Below are positions 44,282 to 52,826 of a DNA stretch of 64,000 bases, piece by piece. Within the stretch, counting starts at the first letter, position 1; each line of letters starts with the position of its first letter. The notes beneath the pieces were generated by a model. That model did no database searches. It saw only the letters and a program-made list of their open reading frames with translations, and was not told where the DNA came from. The stretch is from assembly GCF_900155915.1 (NCBI RefSeq), contig NZ_FTPO01000001.1, forward strand, positions 620,001-684,000, read 5' to 3'. The stretch comes from Microbacterium sp. RU33B (GTDB taxonomy: Bacteria > Actinomycetota > Actinomycetes > Actinomycetales > Microbacteriaceae). Both the position numbers and the translations under genes were made by a program.

Positions 44282-44941
44282 ATGACCGAGTCGCACGTCA
44301 TCACGCCGGCCGAGTTCCACCGGGTACTCCGCGTCGCCGACTGGCGCATCACAGCCTCAGGCCCGCAGGCGGTCTTTTCCGCGACGTCACTCGCCCACGC
44401 TGCGACCCTCGTAGATCGGGTGGTCGCCTCCGCCGAGCGACTCGGGCTCCTGCCCGATGTCGATCTTCGCCCCGAAGCGATCGTCGTTCGCGTGCCGGTC
44501 CGCGACGGCGACGGCATCCCGCAGCGCGCGCCGGAGTTCGCTGCCGCCGTCTCCGCTGCTGCCGCCGAACTGCGTCTGGCACCGAATCCGTCCTTGGTGC
44601 AGTCGATCGGCATCTACGTCGCGCAGCACTCCGGCGCCGACGTGCGGCCGTTCTTCCGGGCGGCGCTCGGCTACGACGACCTCGGCGACACGGATGCGGT
44701 CGATCCGCTGCGCGCCGGGCCGCAGCTCGCGTTCAACCCGATCACCGGCGACGTCCCCGCGCGCGGGCGGACGCATATCGACGTCTTCGTGCCCGCGGAT
44801 CAGGCTCAGGCGCGCGTGGATGCCGCGCTCGCCGCCGGCGGGCGGCTCGTCGACGACGCCCACGCCCCCGACTGGTGGTCGCTCGCGTCACCCGAGAATC
44901 ACGGCGTCGACATCGCATCCTGGACCGACACCTACGGGTAA
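44282..44941 (+). CDS. Pterin-dehydratase-like / VOC fusion protein
   Basis: The 219-residue protein joins an N-terminal 4a-hydroxytetrahydrobiopterin dehydratase-like domain (residues ~1-95; the VADWRI, FSATSLAHAATLVDRV pattern) to a C-terminal vicinal-oxygen-chelate (glyoxalase-like) domain (~105-219; GIYVAQHSGADVRPFFRAALGYDDL, THIDVFVP, ASPENHGVDIASW). The fusion is common in actinobacteria, with unknown substrate. GGAG precedes ATG 44282. Confidence 0.82.
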   Translation: MTESHVITPAEFHRVLRVADWRITASGPQAVFSATSLAHAATLVDRVVASAERLGLLPDVDLRPEAIVVRVPVRDGDGIPQRAPEFAAAVSAAAAELRLAPNPSLVQSIGIYVAQHSGADVRPFFRAALGYDDLGDTDAVDPLRAGPQLAFNPITGDVPARGRTHIDVFVPADQAQARVDAALAAGGRLVDDAHAPDWWSLASPENHGVDIASWTDTYG

Positions 44942-44964
44942 CCCCGCCCGGGTCGGCGGCGCGG

Positions 44965-45381
44965 TCAGGACGATCGGCTGCGCCGCCGCTCCCGCCACGC
45001 CGCGAACGCCCCGGTCGACCACAGCGCCCAGACCACGAGCAGCGGCTGGAAGAGGAGCCGGATGCCCCGCGCGAGGTCGCTGTCGAGCCCGAACGCGTCG
45101 GTGCCGCTGACGAACTGCTCGACGTTGCCGGGGAAGATCGCCACGAAGAACGCCGCCGTCAGCCACCCGACGGCGACCCGCCAGCGCGCGAGCACGATGA
45201 GCGAGACGCCCAGCGCGAGCTCGACCACGCCGGAGGCGACGACCACCACGTCGGGTGGGAGCGGAAGCCACTGCGGAACCTGTGCGACGAACTCCGCACG
45301 GGCGAAGGTGAGGTGGCCGACGCCGGTGAACACGAGCGCGGCGCCCAGCAGCCAGCGGGCGATCGTGCGGACGAGGGTCAT
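44965..45381 (-). CDS. DoxX-family membrane protein
   Basis: A 138-residue protein with four membrane helices, opening RTIARWLLGAALVFTGVGHLTF and with GVVELALGVSLIVLARWR, typical of small DoxX/DoxD-like proteins of unknown, possibly redox, role. ATG 45381. It is divergent from nhaA with 113 bases between starts. Confidence 0.8.
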   Translation of the reverse strand: MTLVRTIARWLLGAALVFTGVGHLTFARAEFVAQVPQWLPLPPDVVVVASGVVELALGVSLIVLARWRVAVGWLTAAFFVAIFPGNVEQFVSGTDAFGLDSDLARGIRLLFQPLLVVWALWSTGAFAAWRERRRSRSS

Positions 45382-45408
45382 GTCCCGAGGCTAGCCCGCG
45401 GAGGGCGG

Positions 45409-45490
45409 TAGACTCTCCGGCGGAGTGCCGGGAAGTCTGGTCGGCGGAGCTGCCGGGCATCGCCGGCGGCTGACGCAGCGACCCGAAGGA
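45409..45490 (+). promoter_or_regulatory. Structured nhaA leader, candidate nhaA-I (Li+) class riboswitch
   Basis: TAGACT (45409-45414) is a likely -10, placing the RNA start near 45421. The 74-base leader can form P1 CGGG (45429-45432) with CCCG (45482-45485), and P2 GTCGGCG (45440-45446) with CGCCGGC (45461-45467), with unpaired GAAGTCTG and GGCTGACGCAGCGA between. The nhaA ribosome site GAAGGA (45485-45490) begins in the P1 3' strand, so folding could control translation. The layout and the gene it controls match the nhaA-I RNA class, recently described as Li+ sensing. The match is from memory and not scored. Confidence 0.55.
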
Positions 45491-45494
45491 TCAC

Positions 45495-46772
45495 ATGGCC
45501 ACGCACGCAGCAGCATCCACCCCCTTCTCTCGACTCGTCGCCTGGGTCTCCGGCGACGTGGTGGGCGGCGCCCTCATGATCGGCGCCGCGGTCCTCGCGC
45601 TCGTCTGGGCGAACTCGCCCTGGCAGGACGTCTACCGCTCGATCTCCGAGACCGTCGTCGGCCCCGCAGCCCTGCACCTCGACCTCAGCCTCGCGACCTG
45701 GGCGGCCGACGGTCTCCTCGCGATCTTCTTCTTCGTCGTCGGCGTCGAGCTCAAGCACGAGATCGTCGCGGGGAGCCTGCGCAACCCCCGCCAGGCCGGT
45801 GTCCCCGTGCTCGCGGCGGTAGGCGGGATGGCGCTCCCCGCCCTGATCTACGTCGGGATCGTGCTCGTGCTCGATCCCGGTCCGGCTCTGCACGGCTGGG
45901 CGATCCCGACGGCGACCGACATCGCGTTCGCGCTCGCGGTCCTCGCGATCTTCGGTCGCGGTCTGCCCGCCGCACTGCGCGTGTTCCTGCTCACGCTGGC
46001 CGTCGTCGACGACCTCCTCGCGATCATCATCATCGCCGTGTTCTACACCGACGGGGTCGACTTCCTCACGCTGTTCGGCTCGTTCGCCGTCATCGCCGTC
46101 TTCGGCCTCGCCGTGCGCGCGAAGAAGATGCGCTGGTGGATCCTGGTGCCGCTCGCCGTCGTGGCCTGGGCGCTGATGCACGAATCGGGCGTGCACGCCA
46201 CGATCGCCGGCGTGCTGCTGGGCTTCTGCGTGCCGGCGACCTCGATCCGCGGCGAGGTGATGCCCCGCACCCATCAGCTGGAGCACGGCATCCGTCCGCT
46301 GTCCTCGGGCATCGCGCTGCCGGTGTTCGCCTTCTTCGCCGCCGGCGTGACTCTCTCGGGCGACGCCGGTCCGTTCGGGCCGCTCGCCGACCCCGTCGCG
46401 ATCGCGATCATCGCGGCCCTCGTCGTCGGCAAGCTCGTCGGCGTGCTCGGCGTCACCGCGGTCGTGACGCACACGACGCCGCTCCGGCTCCCGGAGGGCA
46501 TCGGCATCCGCGACCTCCTGCCCGTCGGCTTCCTCACCGGCATCGGATTCACGGTGTCGCTCCTGATCGCCGAGCTCTCGTTCGAGGGCGGCATCCACCA
46601 GGCCCCCGCGAAGTTCGCCGTGCTGGTCGCGAGCCTGATCGCGGCGGTGCTCGCGGCCTTCACGCTGCGGTGGGACGCGCGACGGGCTCGGAGCATCGAC
46701 ATGAACGACGACGGTGTGCCGGATGCTGCGGCGCCCCGGATCGGCGACGGCGGTCAGCCCACCGGCGGCTGA
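45495..46772 (+). CDS. nhaA: Na+/H+ antiporter NhaA
   Basis: This 425-residue inner-membrane antiporter expels Na+ or Li+ in exchange for protons. Hallmarks are FFFVVGVELKHEIVAGSL, IPTATDIAFALAVLAIFG, the cation-binding Asp pair in LAVVDDLLAI, and the FLTGIGFTVSLLIAELSF helix. About 11-12 helices are predicted and the protein is full length with a short polar tail. The 3' end overlaps the convergent gene at 46754 by 19 bases. Likely controlled by the upstream RNA element. Confidence 0.96.
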   Translation: MATHAAASTPFSRLVAWVSGDVVGGALMIGAAVLALVWANSPWQDVYRSISETVVGPAALHLDLSLATWAADGLLAIFFFVVGVELKHEIVAGSLRNPRQAGVPVLAAVGGMALPALIYVGIVLVLDPGPALHGWAIPTATDIAFALAVLAIFGRGLPAALRVFLLTLAVVDDLLAIIIIAVFYTDGVDFLTLFGSFAVIAVFGLAVRAKKMRWWILVPLAVVAWALMHESGVHATIAGVLLGFCVPATSIRGEVMPRTHQLEHGIRPLSSGIALPVFAFFAAGVTLSGDAGPFGPLADPVAIAIIAALVVGKLVGVLGVTAVVTHTTPLRLPEGIGIRDLLPVGFLTGIGFTVSLLIAELSFEGGIHQAPAKFAVLVASLIAAVLAAFTLRWDARRARSIDMNDDGVPDAAAPRIGDGGQPTGG

Positions 46773-47083
46773 GGGGGCTCGTCGCTCTCGGCCGGTTCGG
46801 GCACGATCTGAAGGCCCGACGGCGAGTTCGCCGATTGCAGCAGCTGCTCGAGCCAGGCGCGGTTGATCTGCGGCGGCCTGCTGCCGCGGAACGTGAACAC
46901 CATCGACGCGCCGCCGTGCACCCAGACCGAGTCGCGGCCGCTGCCGCCCGAGCGGTCGCTGCGCCACGTGAAGAAGAACGGCTCATTGCGGCGGAGCTTG
47001 GCTCCGATCACGGTCTGCAGGTGCGCCAGCAGACGATCGTCGAACTCGCCCCGCACGATGTCGCCGTAGTTGAACTCGCCCAC
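46754..47083 (-). CDS. Small conserved protein, paralogue A of a three-member family
   Basis: A 109-residue soluble protein sharing with the genes at 47250 and 51589 the pattern Y-G-x10-(D/E)-R-x-LAHL-(Q/K)-x-VI-x-(A/S/T)-KLRR, then F-x-x-(S/T)-WR, W-x-H and ANS. Public annotation often calls this family DUF7882 or, misleadingly, ATP-dependent DNA ligase; no ligase motif is present. GTG 47083 has GGAGG upstream. Divergent from paralogue B. Confidence 0.8.
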   Translation of the reverse strand: MGEFNYGDIVRGEFDDRLLAHLQTVIGAKLRRNEPFFFTWRSDRSGGSGRDSVWVHGGASMVFTFRGSRPPQINRAWLEQLLQSANSPSGLQIVPEPAESDEPPQPPVG

Positions 47084-47249
47084 GCACGTCCCTCCGTCGT
47101 TCTCCCTCGATCGTGCTGCCGAGCCTGCGTGTGCGCAAGCGCGACACGCCTCCTCGTATCCCCTCCTCCCGTGAGTGTCAAGGGCGAGCGACAGGACATC
47201 CCACGGGGCAGTCTGGAAGAACGAGACGAGATCTGGACGGGAGGTCGAG

Positions 47250-47585
47250 ATGGGCCGATTCATCTACGACGGCACGATCAGAGCCGACTTCGACGACCGG
47301 GTGCTCGCGCACCTGCAGATCGTCATCGGCAGCAAGCTGAGACGCGGCGAGGCGTTCCACTTCAGCTGGCGCGACGATCCGAGCATCGGCGACGGCCGCA
47401 CGACCGTGTGGGTGCATTCGCAGGCCTCGCTCGTGTACAAGTTCCACGGCAGTCGTCAGCCGACGCTGAACCGGTCGTGGGTGGATGCCCTCGCCTACAC
47501 TGCGAACTCGGCCTCGGGTCTGTACCTCGTGCCCGAGCCCGCCGACTCGCCCTCCCGCGACGAGCTGACCGATGAAGCGGATTGA
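47250..47585 (+). CDS. Small conserved protein, paralogue B
   Basis: A 111-residue member of the same family: MGRFIYDG start, DDRVLAHLQIVIGSKLRRGEAFHFSWR, TTVWVHSQASLVYKF, ANSASGLYLVPEP. GGAGG precedes ATG 47250. It overlaps the following 71-residue gene by 14 bases. Its divergent arrangement with paralogue A suggests a local inverted duplication. Confidence 0.82.
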   Translation: MGRFIYDGTIRADFDDRVLAHLQIVIGSKLRRGEAFHFSWRDDPSIGDGRTTVWVHSQASLVYKFHGSRQPTLNRSWVDALAYTANSASGLYLVPEPADSPSRDELTDEAD

Positions 47586-47787
47586 CATCGAGTACGGCGG
47601 CACTCACTTCTCGGTGGGGGGTCGCGAGCTCGACGACGTCCTCGCCGAGATCGCCGAAGGGATGCGCGCGGGGGGAGCCTGGATGCGCGTCAACGACGGC
47701 GAGGCCACGCGCCGCGAAGCGCTGCTCATGATCACTCCCGGCGTGCCGATCGCCGTCGTGCCGTTCCCCGACGAGCTCCCGGCCTGA
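47572..47787 (+). CDS. Small conserved protein, unknown
   Basis: A 71-residue protein: MKRIDIEYGGTHFSVGGREL, an amphipathic helix (DDVLAEIAEGMRAGGAW) and a C-terminal ITPGVPIAVVPFPDE. It is overlapped by paralogue B, so the two are probably translated together. No function is known. Confidence 0.72.
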   Translation: MKRIDIEYGGTHFSVGGRELDDVLAEIAEGMRAGGAWMRVNDGEATRREALLMITPGVPIAVVPFPDELPA

Positions 47788-47791
47788 CGCG

Positions 47792-48505
47792 TCACGACAT
47801 GGCGACGGATGCCGCGTCGCGCAGCAGGTCTTCGCGCAGGTAGCGCGCATAGCCGCCCGCCGTGCGCCCGCGCTGCCGGCCGCTCGTGCGCACCCACGCA
47901 GCATCGGATGCCTCGATGCGCGCACCCTGCGCGCGCAGCGCCTCGACCAGCCGCACGTCTTCGTGCTCGGCGATCGGCGGGAAGCCGCCCGCGGCGCGCA
48001 GCACGTCGGCCCGCACGCCGAGGTTCGCGCCGTGCACATGACCGTTCGCGACGCCCGGCGTGTGCGTCGCCTGCCAGGCGGCCACCTGCGCGGCGGACAG
48101 GTCGCGGAAGTCGGGGCGGACCGTGCCGATCAGCACCTCGGCGCCGTCGTCGGCGTACGCGCACTGCAGCAGGAGCCAGTGCGGCGGGACGACGGAGTCG
48201 GCATCGGTGTGCGCGGTCCACACGCGGGCCGACGGTACGTCGGCGAACTCCGCGAGGGCCGCGGCGACGCCGTCGGCTCGCGCGGCTCCGACACTGCGGT
48301 GATCGACCGAGAGCACCGTGACCCCGAAGCGGGCGGCGATGGCCGCGGACTCGTCGGTGCAGGCATCCAGCACCACCCAGACGCCCACCCGCGCGACCGT
48401 GCCGCGCGCGGCGCGCGCCGCGATCTCCACGGAGGCGAGGCAGTCGGCCAGCAGCTCCGCCTCGTCGTGCACCGGGACGACGACGGCGATCGCGTCGATC
48501 GTCAC
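47792..48505 (-). CDS. Family 2 glycosyltransferase
   Basis: A 237-residue GT-A-fold transferase: AIAVVVPVHDEAELLADCL at the N-terminus, WVVLDACTDES, the metal-binding TDADSVVP, GANLGVRADVLRAAGGFPPIAEHEDVRLVEAL with the acceptor-side EHED. It is the last gene of the dps operon; GTG 48505 overlaps the preceding stop by four bases. Sugar donor and acceptor are unknown. Confidence 0.88.
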   Translation of the reverse strand: MTIDAIAVVVPVHDEAELLADCLASVEIAARAARGTVARVGVWVVLDACTDESAAIAARFGVTVLSVDHRSVGAARADGVAAALAEFADVPSARVWTAHTDADSVVPPHWLLLQCAYADDGAEVLIGTVRPDFRDLSAAQVAAWQATHTPGVANGHVHGANLGVRADVLRAAGGFPPIAEHEDVRLVEALRAQGARIEASDAAWVRTSGRQRGRTAGGYARYLREDLLRDAASVAMS

Positions 48506-49842
48506 GCGAGGAGTCCGCTCTCGCGGGCGACCGAGCCGGCTCCGCCGCGCGCGAGCACGTCGAGCAGGAAGTCCTCCTCGTCGTGGTGGGCGACACGGGC
48601 GAGCGAACGGCGGGCGCCCACCGCGGCGTGCACGGCATCTCCCGAGAGCGGCGCTTCGGCGATCGGGTGCCGCCAGTGGCACATCACCAGGACGCCGTCG
48701 TCGGTGAGCGACTCCTCGATGCGGTCGATCACGTCGGCGAGGTCGGCCGGCGACCAGTAGTACCCGACCTCGGCGAGCACCACCAGGTCGAAGCGGCCGT
48801 CGGGCCAGTCGGTGCGCACATCGAGCGTGTCGACGACGACGTGCGGCGCATTCGCCGTGCGCTCTCGGGCCCGCGCGGCGGCGTGGGGTGACACATCGAC
48901 GGCGAGCACCTCGGACGCGCGGCTTGCCAGTCGCTCGGTGAGCGCGCCCGTGCCGCAGCCGATCTCCAGCGCGCGCGAGAACGTGGCACGGGGGAGCGAG
49001 GCGAGCAGGATGTCGCGCTTGCGCAGCTCGTACCAGCGGACGTCGACACCCCACGGATCACCGGTGCGGGCGTACCGTGCGTCGAACGACGACACGGGAG
49101 TCGAGGCGGAGGCGGCCGCGGCGTCGACGAAGACCTCGAACGGCCGCTCGAAGTGGGCGATCATCCCCGCGTGGAGGACGGGCTCCTCGCCGCCTGAGGG
49201 CGTGGTCTGGCTCGCGTGCCGGGTCAGGGCGCGTCGCTTGGCCGCCTGCGTCGAAGCGGACAGCGGCAGCATCCGCCAGCCCGAGGCATCCACCGTCGTC
49301 GGCTCTCCCCAGTGCCACAGCCAGATCGGATACCCGAGCACGTGCGCTCCCGCCGCGGCGAACTCCAGCGCGAGTTCGCCCAGCACGCGGTGATCGCGGT
49401 GGCCGTCGCCCCACCACGGCACGGCGATCGTGAGTCCGCCCTCCGTGCCGGTCGGCACGAGCGCGTGCAGCGCGCGCCGCACATCGTCGGCCGCTTCGCG
49501 GATGCCGCCGTCGCGGACGCCGAGGAAGTGCACCGCGCCGTTCGCGCCGAGCTCATGCAGCGCATCGACGAGCTCGTGCCGGCGTTCCCGGGCGAGACCG
49601 TCGCCGGCTCCCGACGGCGCAGCCCCGCCGTCGGTCACGACGACCACCCCCACAGGCAGGCCCCGACTGGCGGCGAGGGCGATCAGACCGCCCGCGCCGA
49701 GCGTCTCGTCGTCGGGGTGCGCCGCGAGCACGACGAGCCGGTCGCCGCGGAGCGTGAACTCCTCCGCCCCGCTCCAGGGCGCGGCCCGCGTCCAGTCCTC
49801 TTCGGACGTGCCCGGATCGCGGTGGTCGAACGCGACGCTCAC
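48502..49842 (-). CDS. PIG-L deacetylase / SAM methyltransferase fusion
   Basis: The 446-residue protein has an N-terminal PIG-L (LmbE-like) N-deacetylase domain (residues ~35-235; zinc motif AAHPDDETLGAGG and HRDHR) joined to a class I methyltransferase (~250-446; ALEIGCGTGALTERLA, then VLAVDVSPHA and VVLAEVGYYW). A PIG-L enzyme removes N-acetyl groups from sugars; a methyl group could then be added to the same product. GTG 49842 overlaps the acyl-CoA dehydrogenase-like stop by four bases. Together with the glycosyltransferase this suggests a small glycoside or glycolipid pathway. Confidence 0.88.
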   Translation of the reverse strand: MSVAFDHRDPGTSEEDWTRAAPWSGAEEFTLRGDRLVVLAAHPDDETLGAGGLIALAASRGLPVGVVVVTDGGAAPSGAGDGLARERRHELVDALHELGANGAVHFLGVRDGGIREAADDVRRALHALVPTGTEGGLTIAVPWWGDGHRDHRVLGELALEFAAAGAHVLGYPIWLWHWGEPTTVDASGWRMLPLSASTQAAKRRALTRHASQTTPSGGEEPVLHAGMIAHFERPFEVFVDAAAASASTPVSSFDARYARTGDPWGVDVRWYELRKRDILLASLPRATFSRALEIGCGTGALTERLASRASEVLAVDVSPHAAARARERTANAPHVVVDTLDVRTDWPDGRFDLVVLAEVGYYWSPADLADVIDRIEESLTDDGVLVMCHWRHPIAEAPLSGDAVHAAVGARRSLARVAHHDEEDFLLDVLARGGAGSVARESGLLA

Positions 49843-50915
49843 GACGCGGCGACCGCTCGCCCGAGCCTGGCCAGGTCGCGCTCGGCGTGGTGCTGGCGCA
49901 GGTAGATGCGCAGATCCGACACGCGTCGGGCGAACTCCTCGTCGGACGTCAGCGGCCCCGGGCCCAGAGCGTGGCCCGAGATCGTCACGATGCGCTCGAC
50001 GGCCGCGGCGGTGATCGCCCGGACCCGCTCGGCGAGCAGCTTCGCGCTCCGCTGCGGATCGGCGTCGATGCGGTGCGCGGCATCCGCGAGCGCCGCCCGC
50101 ACGCTCCACGACGCTGCATCCGCTTCGCCGAGGAGGCTCTCCGCGAGCTGGTCTGCTCGCGGACCGGATGCCGCGGCGGTCAGGGCGTCCAGCAGAGGAG
50201 CGACACCGCCCCACCACACGGCGGCCACTCCGATCCCGCCCCAGGAGAACCCGGGACGGCGCAGGTACCAGCCGTCGTCGCCGACGGGGATCGCGTGCGT
50301 GCCGCGGAAGTCCACCGGCGCGCTCACGATCCGGCTGAGACCGCGCGAGACCCACGGTCCGCGGTGGGTGTGGACGCCCGGCTGCCGCAGCGAGACCGCG
50401 AACAGGCGGCGCGTGTCCGGCGACACCCAGGCCGTCACGAGGGCGTGGCTCAGGTCGGTCGCGAGCGAGCACCACGACTTGGTGCCGGTGAGGTGCCAGC
50501 ATCCGTCATCGTCGATCGTCGCCTCGAGGCGCTCCGGTCCCTCGGCCGCGTACACGCCCCAGGACGACTCCGCGGTGACCGCGAGGTCGTCCAGCGCGTC
50601 GGTCGCGAGCGCGCCGGCGGCGCGAGCCTCGTCGAGGATCGCGAGCGCGTCGAGGTGCGGCTCGAGCACACGGGCGGCGCCGACGTCGAGCTGCGCCGCC
50701 GTGGCGAGCGCGCTCCACCGCTCCGCCGTGCGCCCGTCGCCAGGAGCAGGGATGCGACCTCCCACGCGGACGGCCCAGTCGATCGTCGCGCCGATGTGCG
50801 TGCCGAGACCGATCTCCGAGGCCGCCTCGCGTTCGACCTCCTGCGCCGCCCGGGGGGCGGCGTGTTCGTCGTCGATCCCGATCGCGTGGCCTCCGGCCAG
50901 CGTCGGTGCGGTCAC
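49839..50915 (-). CDS. Acyl-CoA dehydrogenase-like flavoprotein
   Basis: A 358-residue protein with the acyl-CoA dehydrogenase arrangement: helical N-terminus, middle beta domain (WHLTGTKSWCSLATDLSHALVTAW), and C-terminal helices with ITISGHALGPGPLT-type end VTISGHALG. It is shorter and more divergent than beta-oxidation enzymes, and I cannot assign the catalytic Glu. GTG 50915 overlaps the dps stop by four bases. Probably a specialised oxidoreductase acting with the PIG-L fusion. Confidence 0.78.
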   Translation of the reverse strand: MTAPTLAGGHAIGIDDEHAAPRAAQEVEREAASEIGLGTHIGATIDWAVRVGGRIPAPGDGRTAERWSALATAAQLDVGAARVLEPHLDALAILDEARAAGALATDALDDLAVTAESSWGVYAAEGPERLEATIDDDGCWHLTGTKSWCSLATDLSHALVTAWVSPDTRRLFAVSLRQPGVHTHRGPWVSRGLSRIVSAPVDFRGTHAIPVGDDGWYLRRPGFSWGGIGVAAVWWGGVAPLLDALTAAASGPRADQLAESLLGEADAASWSVRAALADAAHRIDADPQRSAKLLAERVRAITAAAVERIVTISGHALGPGPLTSDEEFARRVSDLRIYLRQHHAERDLARLGRAVAAS

Positions 50916-51463
50916 TTCCCTGCCGGTCGGCGGTTCTCGGCGCTGACCATCCACGCGAACTGCTCGAGCTCCTCGAGCACCTTGTGCAGGATGTCGGCGC
51001 TGGTCGGGTCTTCTTCGTCGACCGCGTCGTGCACTCCGCGCGTCGTCGAGATGACGGCCTCGAGGCGCTCGGTCACGAGATCGATGGTCTCGGTCGTGTC
51101 GACCTCGCCCTGCGGGAACTCCGGCAGCGTCGTGGTCTGGGCGACGGTGTCGCTGCGGCCGTCGGGCAGGGCGTGGAGGGCGCGCATCCGCTCGGCGACG
51201 ACGTCGCTGAGCTCGCGTGCGGCCTCGATGATGTCGTCGAGCTGACGATGCGTGTCGCGGAAGTTCGTGCCGACGACGTTCCAGTGCGCCTGCTTGCCCT
51301 GGATCTGGAGCTCGAGCAGATCGACGAGCACGGCCTGCAGGTCGTCTCCGAGCTTCTTCGACGCGCGGAATCCGCTCTCCGCGTTCTGCTCGTCGGTGAG
51401 CTTCGCTCCGCTGCCGCCACGGGCGGCGCGGCGGCGGTTCTTGAGGGCCGTCTGAGTCGGCAT
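50912..51463 (-). CDS. dps: Dps-family ferritin-like DNA-protection protein
   Basis: The 183-residue protein has the Dps ferroxidase signature QAHWNVVGTNFRDTHRQLDDIIEAA and a Lys/Arg-rich N-terminal tail (about 20 residues) suited to DNA binding. It should form a dodecamer that oxidises iron and shields DNA. AGGA precedes ATG 51463. Unusually it is the first gene of an operon with three apparently metabolic genes joined by GTGA overlaps. Confidence 0.93.
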   Translation of the reverse strand: MPTQTALKNRRRAARGGSGAKLTDEQNAESGFRASKKLGDDLQAVLVDLLELQIQGKQAHWNVVGTNFRDTHRQLDDIIEAARELSDVVAERMRALHALPDGRSDTVAQTTTLPEFPQGEVDTTETIDLVTERLEAVISTTRGVHDAVDEEDPTSADILHKVLEELEQFAWMVSAENRRPAGK

Positions 51464-51588
51464 GATCGTCCTTTCGCACGCGCGAGGGGTGTCGCGCTCT
51501 GCGACCCTACGTCGGCGAGGACGATCGGACTCAGGGGGTTGTCGCGCCCCGAACGGGGTGCTACGCCGTGCCGGCTCCGGATGCCGGG

Positions 51589-51951
51589 TCAGTCGTTGTC
51601 GGCGACTTCCACGATCTGCGGGGCATCGTCGGCGATGTCGATCGGGCCGGTGTCGAAGTGCTCCGCGACGAGGGTGATCCCTCCCGAGGAGTTGGCCGAC
51701 TGCGCCAGCTCGTCCATCCACTGGCGGCTCAGCGCGGCGGGTTCAGGGTCGTCGAAGACGAACCGGAGGGGGATCGAGGGGTGCAGCCAGAGCGTGGTCC
51801 GGCCGCGCGGCTGGTCTTCGGGATGACGCCACGACACAGTGAAGCTCTCCCCGCGGCGGAGCTTGGTAGCGATGACGACTTTGAGGTGCGCGAGAGCGCG
51901 GTCCTCGATGTGGATCGGTGTCGCCGATCCGCCGTAGTAGATGGTCCCCAC
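51589..51951 (-). CDS. Small conserved protein, paralogue C
   Basis: The 120-residue third member of the family at 46754 and 47250: GTIYYGGSATPIHIEDRALAHLKVVIATKLRRGESFTVSWR, TTLWLHPSIPLRFVF, SANSSGGITLV. The tail is acidic. GTG 51951 matches the alignment start of the paralogues but no clear ribosome site is seen. Confidence 0.8.
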   Translation of the reverse strand: MGTIYYGGSATPIHIEDRALAHLKVVIATKLRRGESFTVSWRHPEDQPRGRTTLWLHPSIPLRFVFDDPEPAALSRQWMDELAQSANSSGGITLVAEHFDTGPIDIADDAPQIVEVADND

Positions 51952-52010
51952 ACGGAAACCATAACCCGCCGAGCGGGCGAGACCGCACAATCCGGCCGAG
52001 GGGCCCTGAC

Positions 52011-52718
52011 TCAGCCTCCGAGCGCTGCCGTCACGGCCTCTCGGACGCGCTCGCCGTCGGTCCCGTCCTCGCGGATCTCGAACGGCGTTCCGTCGATCAC
52101 CAGGATGGGCACGCCCTGCACGACCTGCTCCGTGCCGTCGATCGTGCGACCGAGCCAGTGGTCGTTCGACGCCGTCGCCCAGGAGGCGAAGCGCTGACCG
52201 GTCACGGCATCGGAGATGTCGGCCTGCACCCCCGCTTCGGCGGCCAGCGCGATGATCTGCTCGTCGTCGAGGGCACCGTCCTGCGTCACCTGATGCTCCT
52301 GGAGAAGCGCGTAGAACGCCGGAAGGCGGTCTCCCTCGCCCGCGTCGACCACGGCCGCCAGGGCATTCGCCGCCCGCGTCGACCACTCGGTCGTATCGCC
52401 GCGCTTCGCGCTCACGAAGGTGAGCGGGTGGATCGTGAGGGTGACCTCGCCCGCTGTCACCCACTGCTGCAGGTCGGCGCCGATCGCCTCGTCGAGCGAT
52501 TTGCAGTGCGGGCATGAGAGGTCGGTCCACAGCGCGATCTCCACCGCTCCCTCGCCGGACGGCAGTGCGAACTCGCGGGCGTTCGCGGGCGCAATGACGG
52601 CGTCAGCCGACGGCGTGGCGGTCGGCGTCGGCGTCGCGGCGCTGCATCCGGTGAGCAGGAGCACGCTCGCGGCTACGGCGGCGATCAGTGCGCCGAAGCG
52701 CGTGCGCAGAGGGGTCAT
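52011..52718 (-). CDS. DsbA-family lipoprotein (redox-active)
   Basis: A 235-residue exported lipoprotein: signal segment ending in the lipobox LLTGC (Cys25), a Thr/Pro linker, then a DsbA-like thioredoxin domain with the active CPHC motif in WTDLSCPHCKSLDEA and the cis-Pro loop VQGVPILVIDG. It is a likely disulfide oxidoreductase outside the membrane. Contrast with the CXXC-less relative at 1559-2530. ATG 52718. Confidence 0.92.
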   Translation of the reverse strand: MTPLRTRFGALIAAVAASVLLLTGCSAATPTPTATPSADAVIAPANAREFALPSGEGAVEIALWTDLSCPHCKSLDEAIGADLQQWVTAGEVTLTIHPLTFVSAKRGDTTEWSTRAANALAAVVDAGEGDRLPAFYALLQEHQVTQDGALDDEQIIALAAEAGVQADISDAVTGQRFASWATASNDHWLGRTIDGTEQVVQGVPILVIDGTPFEIREDGTDGERVREAVTAALGG

Positions 52719-52826
52719 GCCCCCAGTGCATCGCGGCCGGCGGTGTCACCGCGAATCCGTCGTAGGCGAGCGACGAACGATGCCGCCTTTGTGGTCAGAC
52801 CACATGGAGGATGTCTTCAAGCGGTG

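Noticed and set aside
46754..47585. ATP-dependent DNA ligase genes
   Set aside because: The family name circulates in public annotation, but there is no K-x-D-G motif or ligase fold in these ~110-residue proteins.
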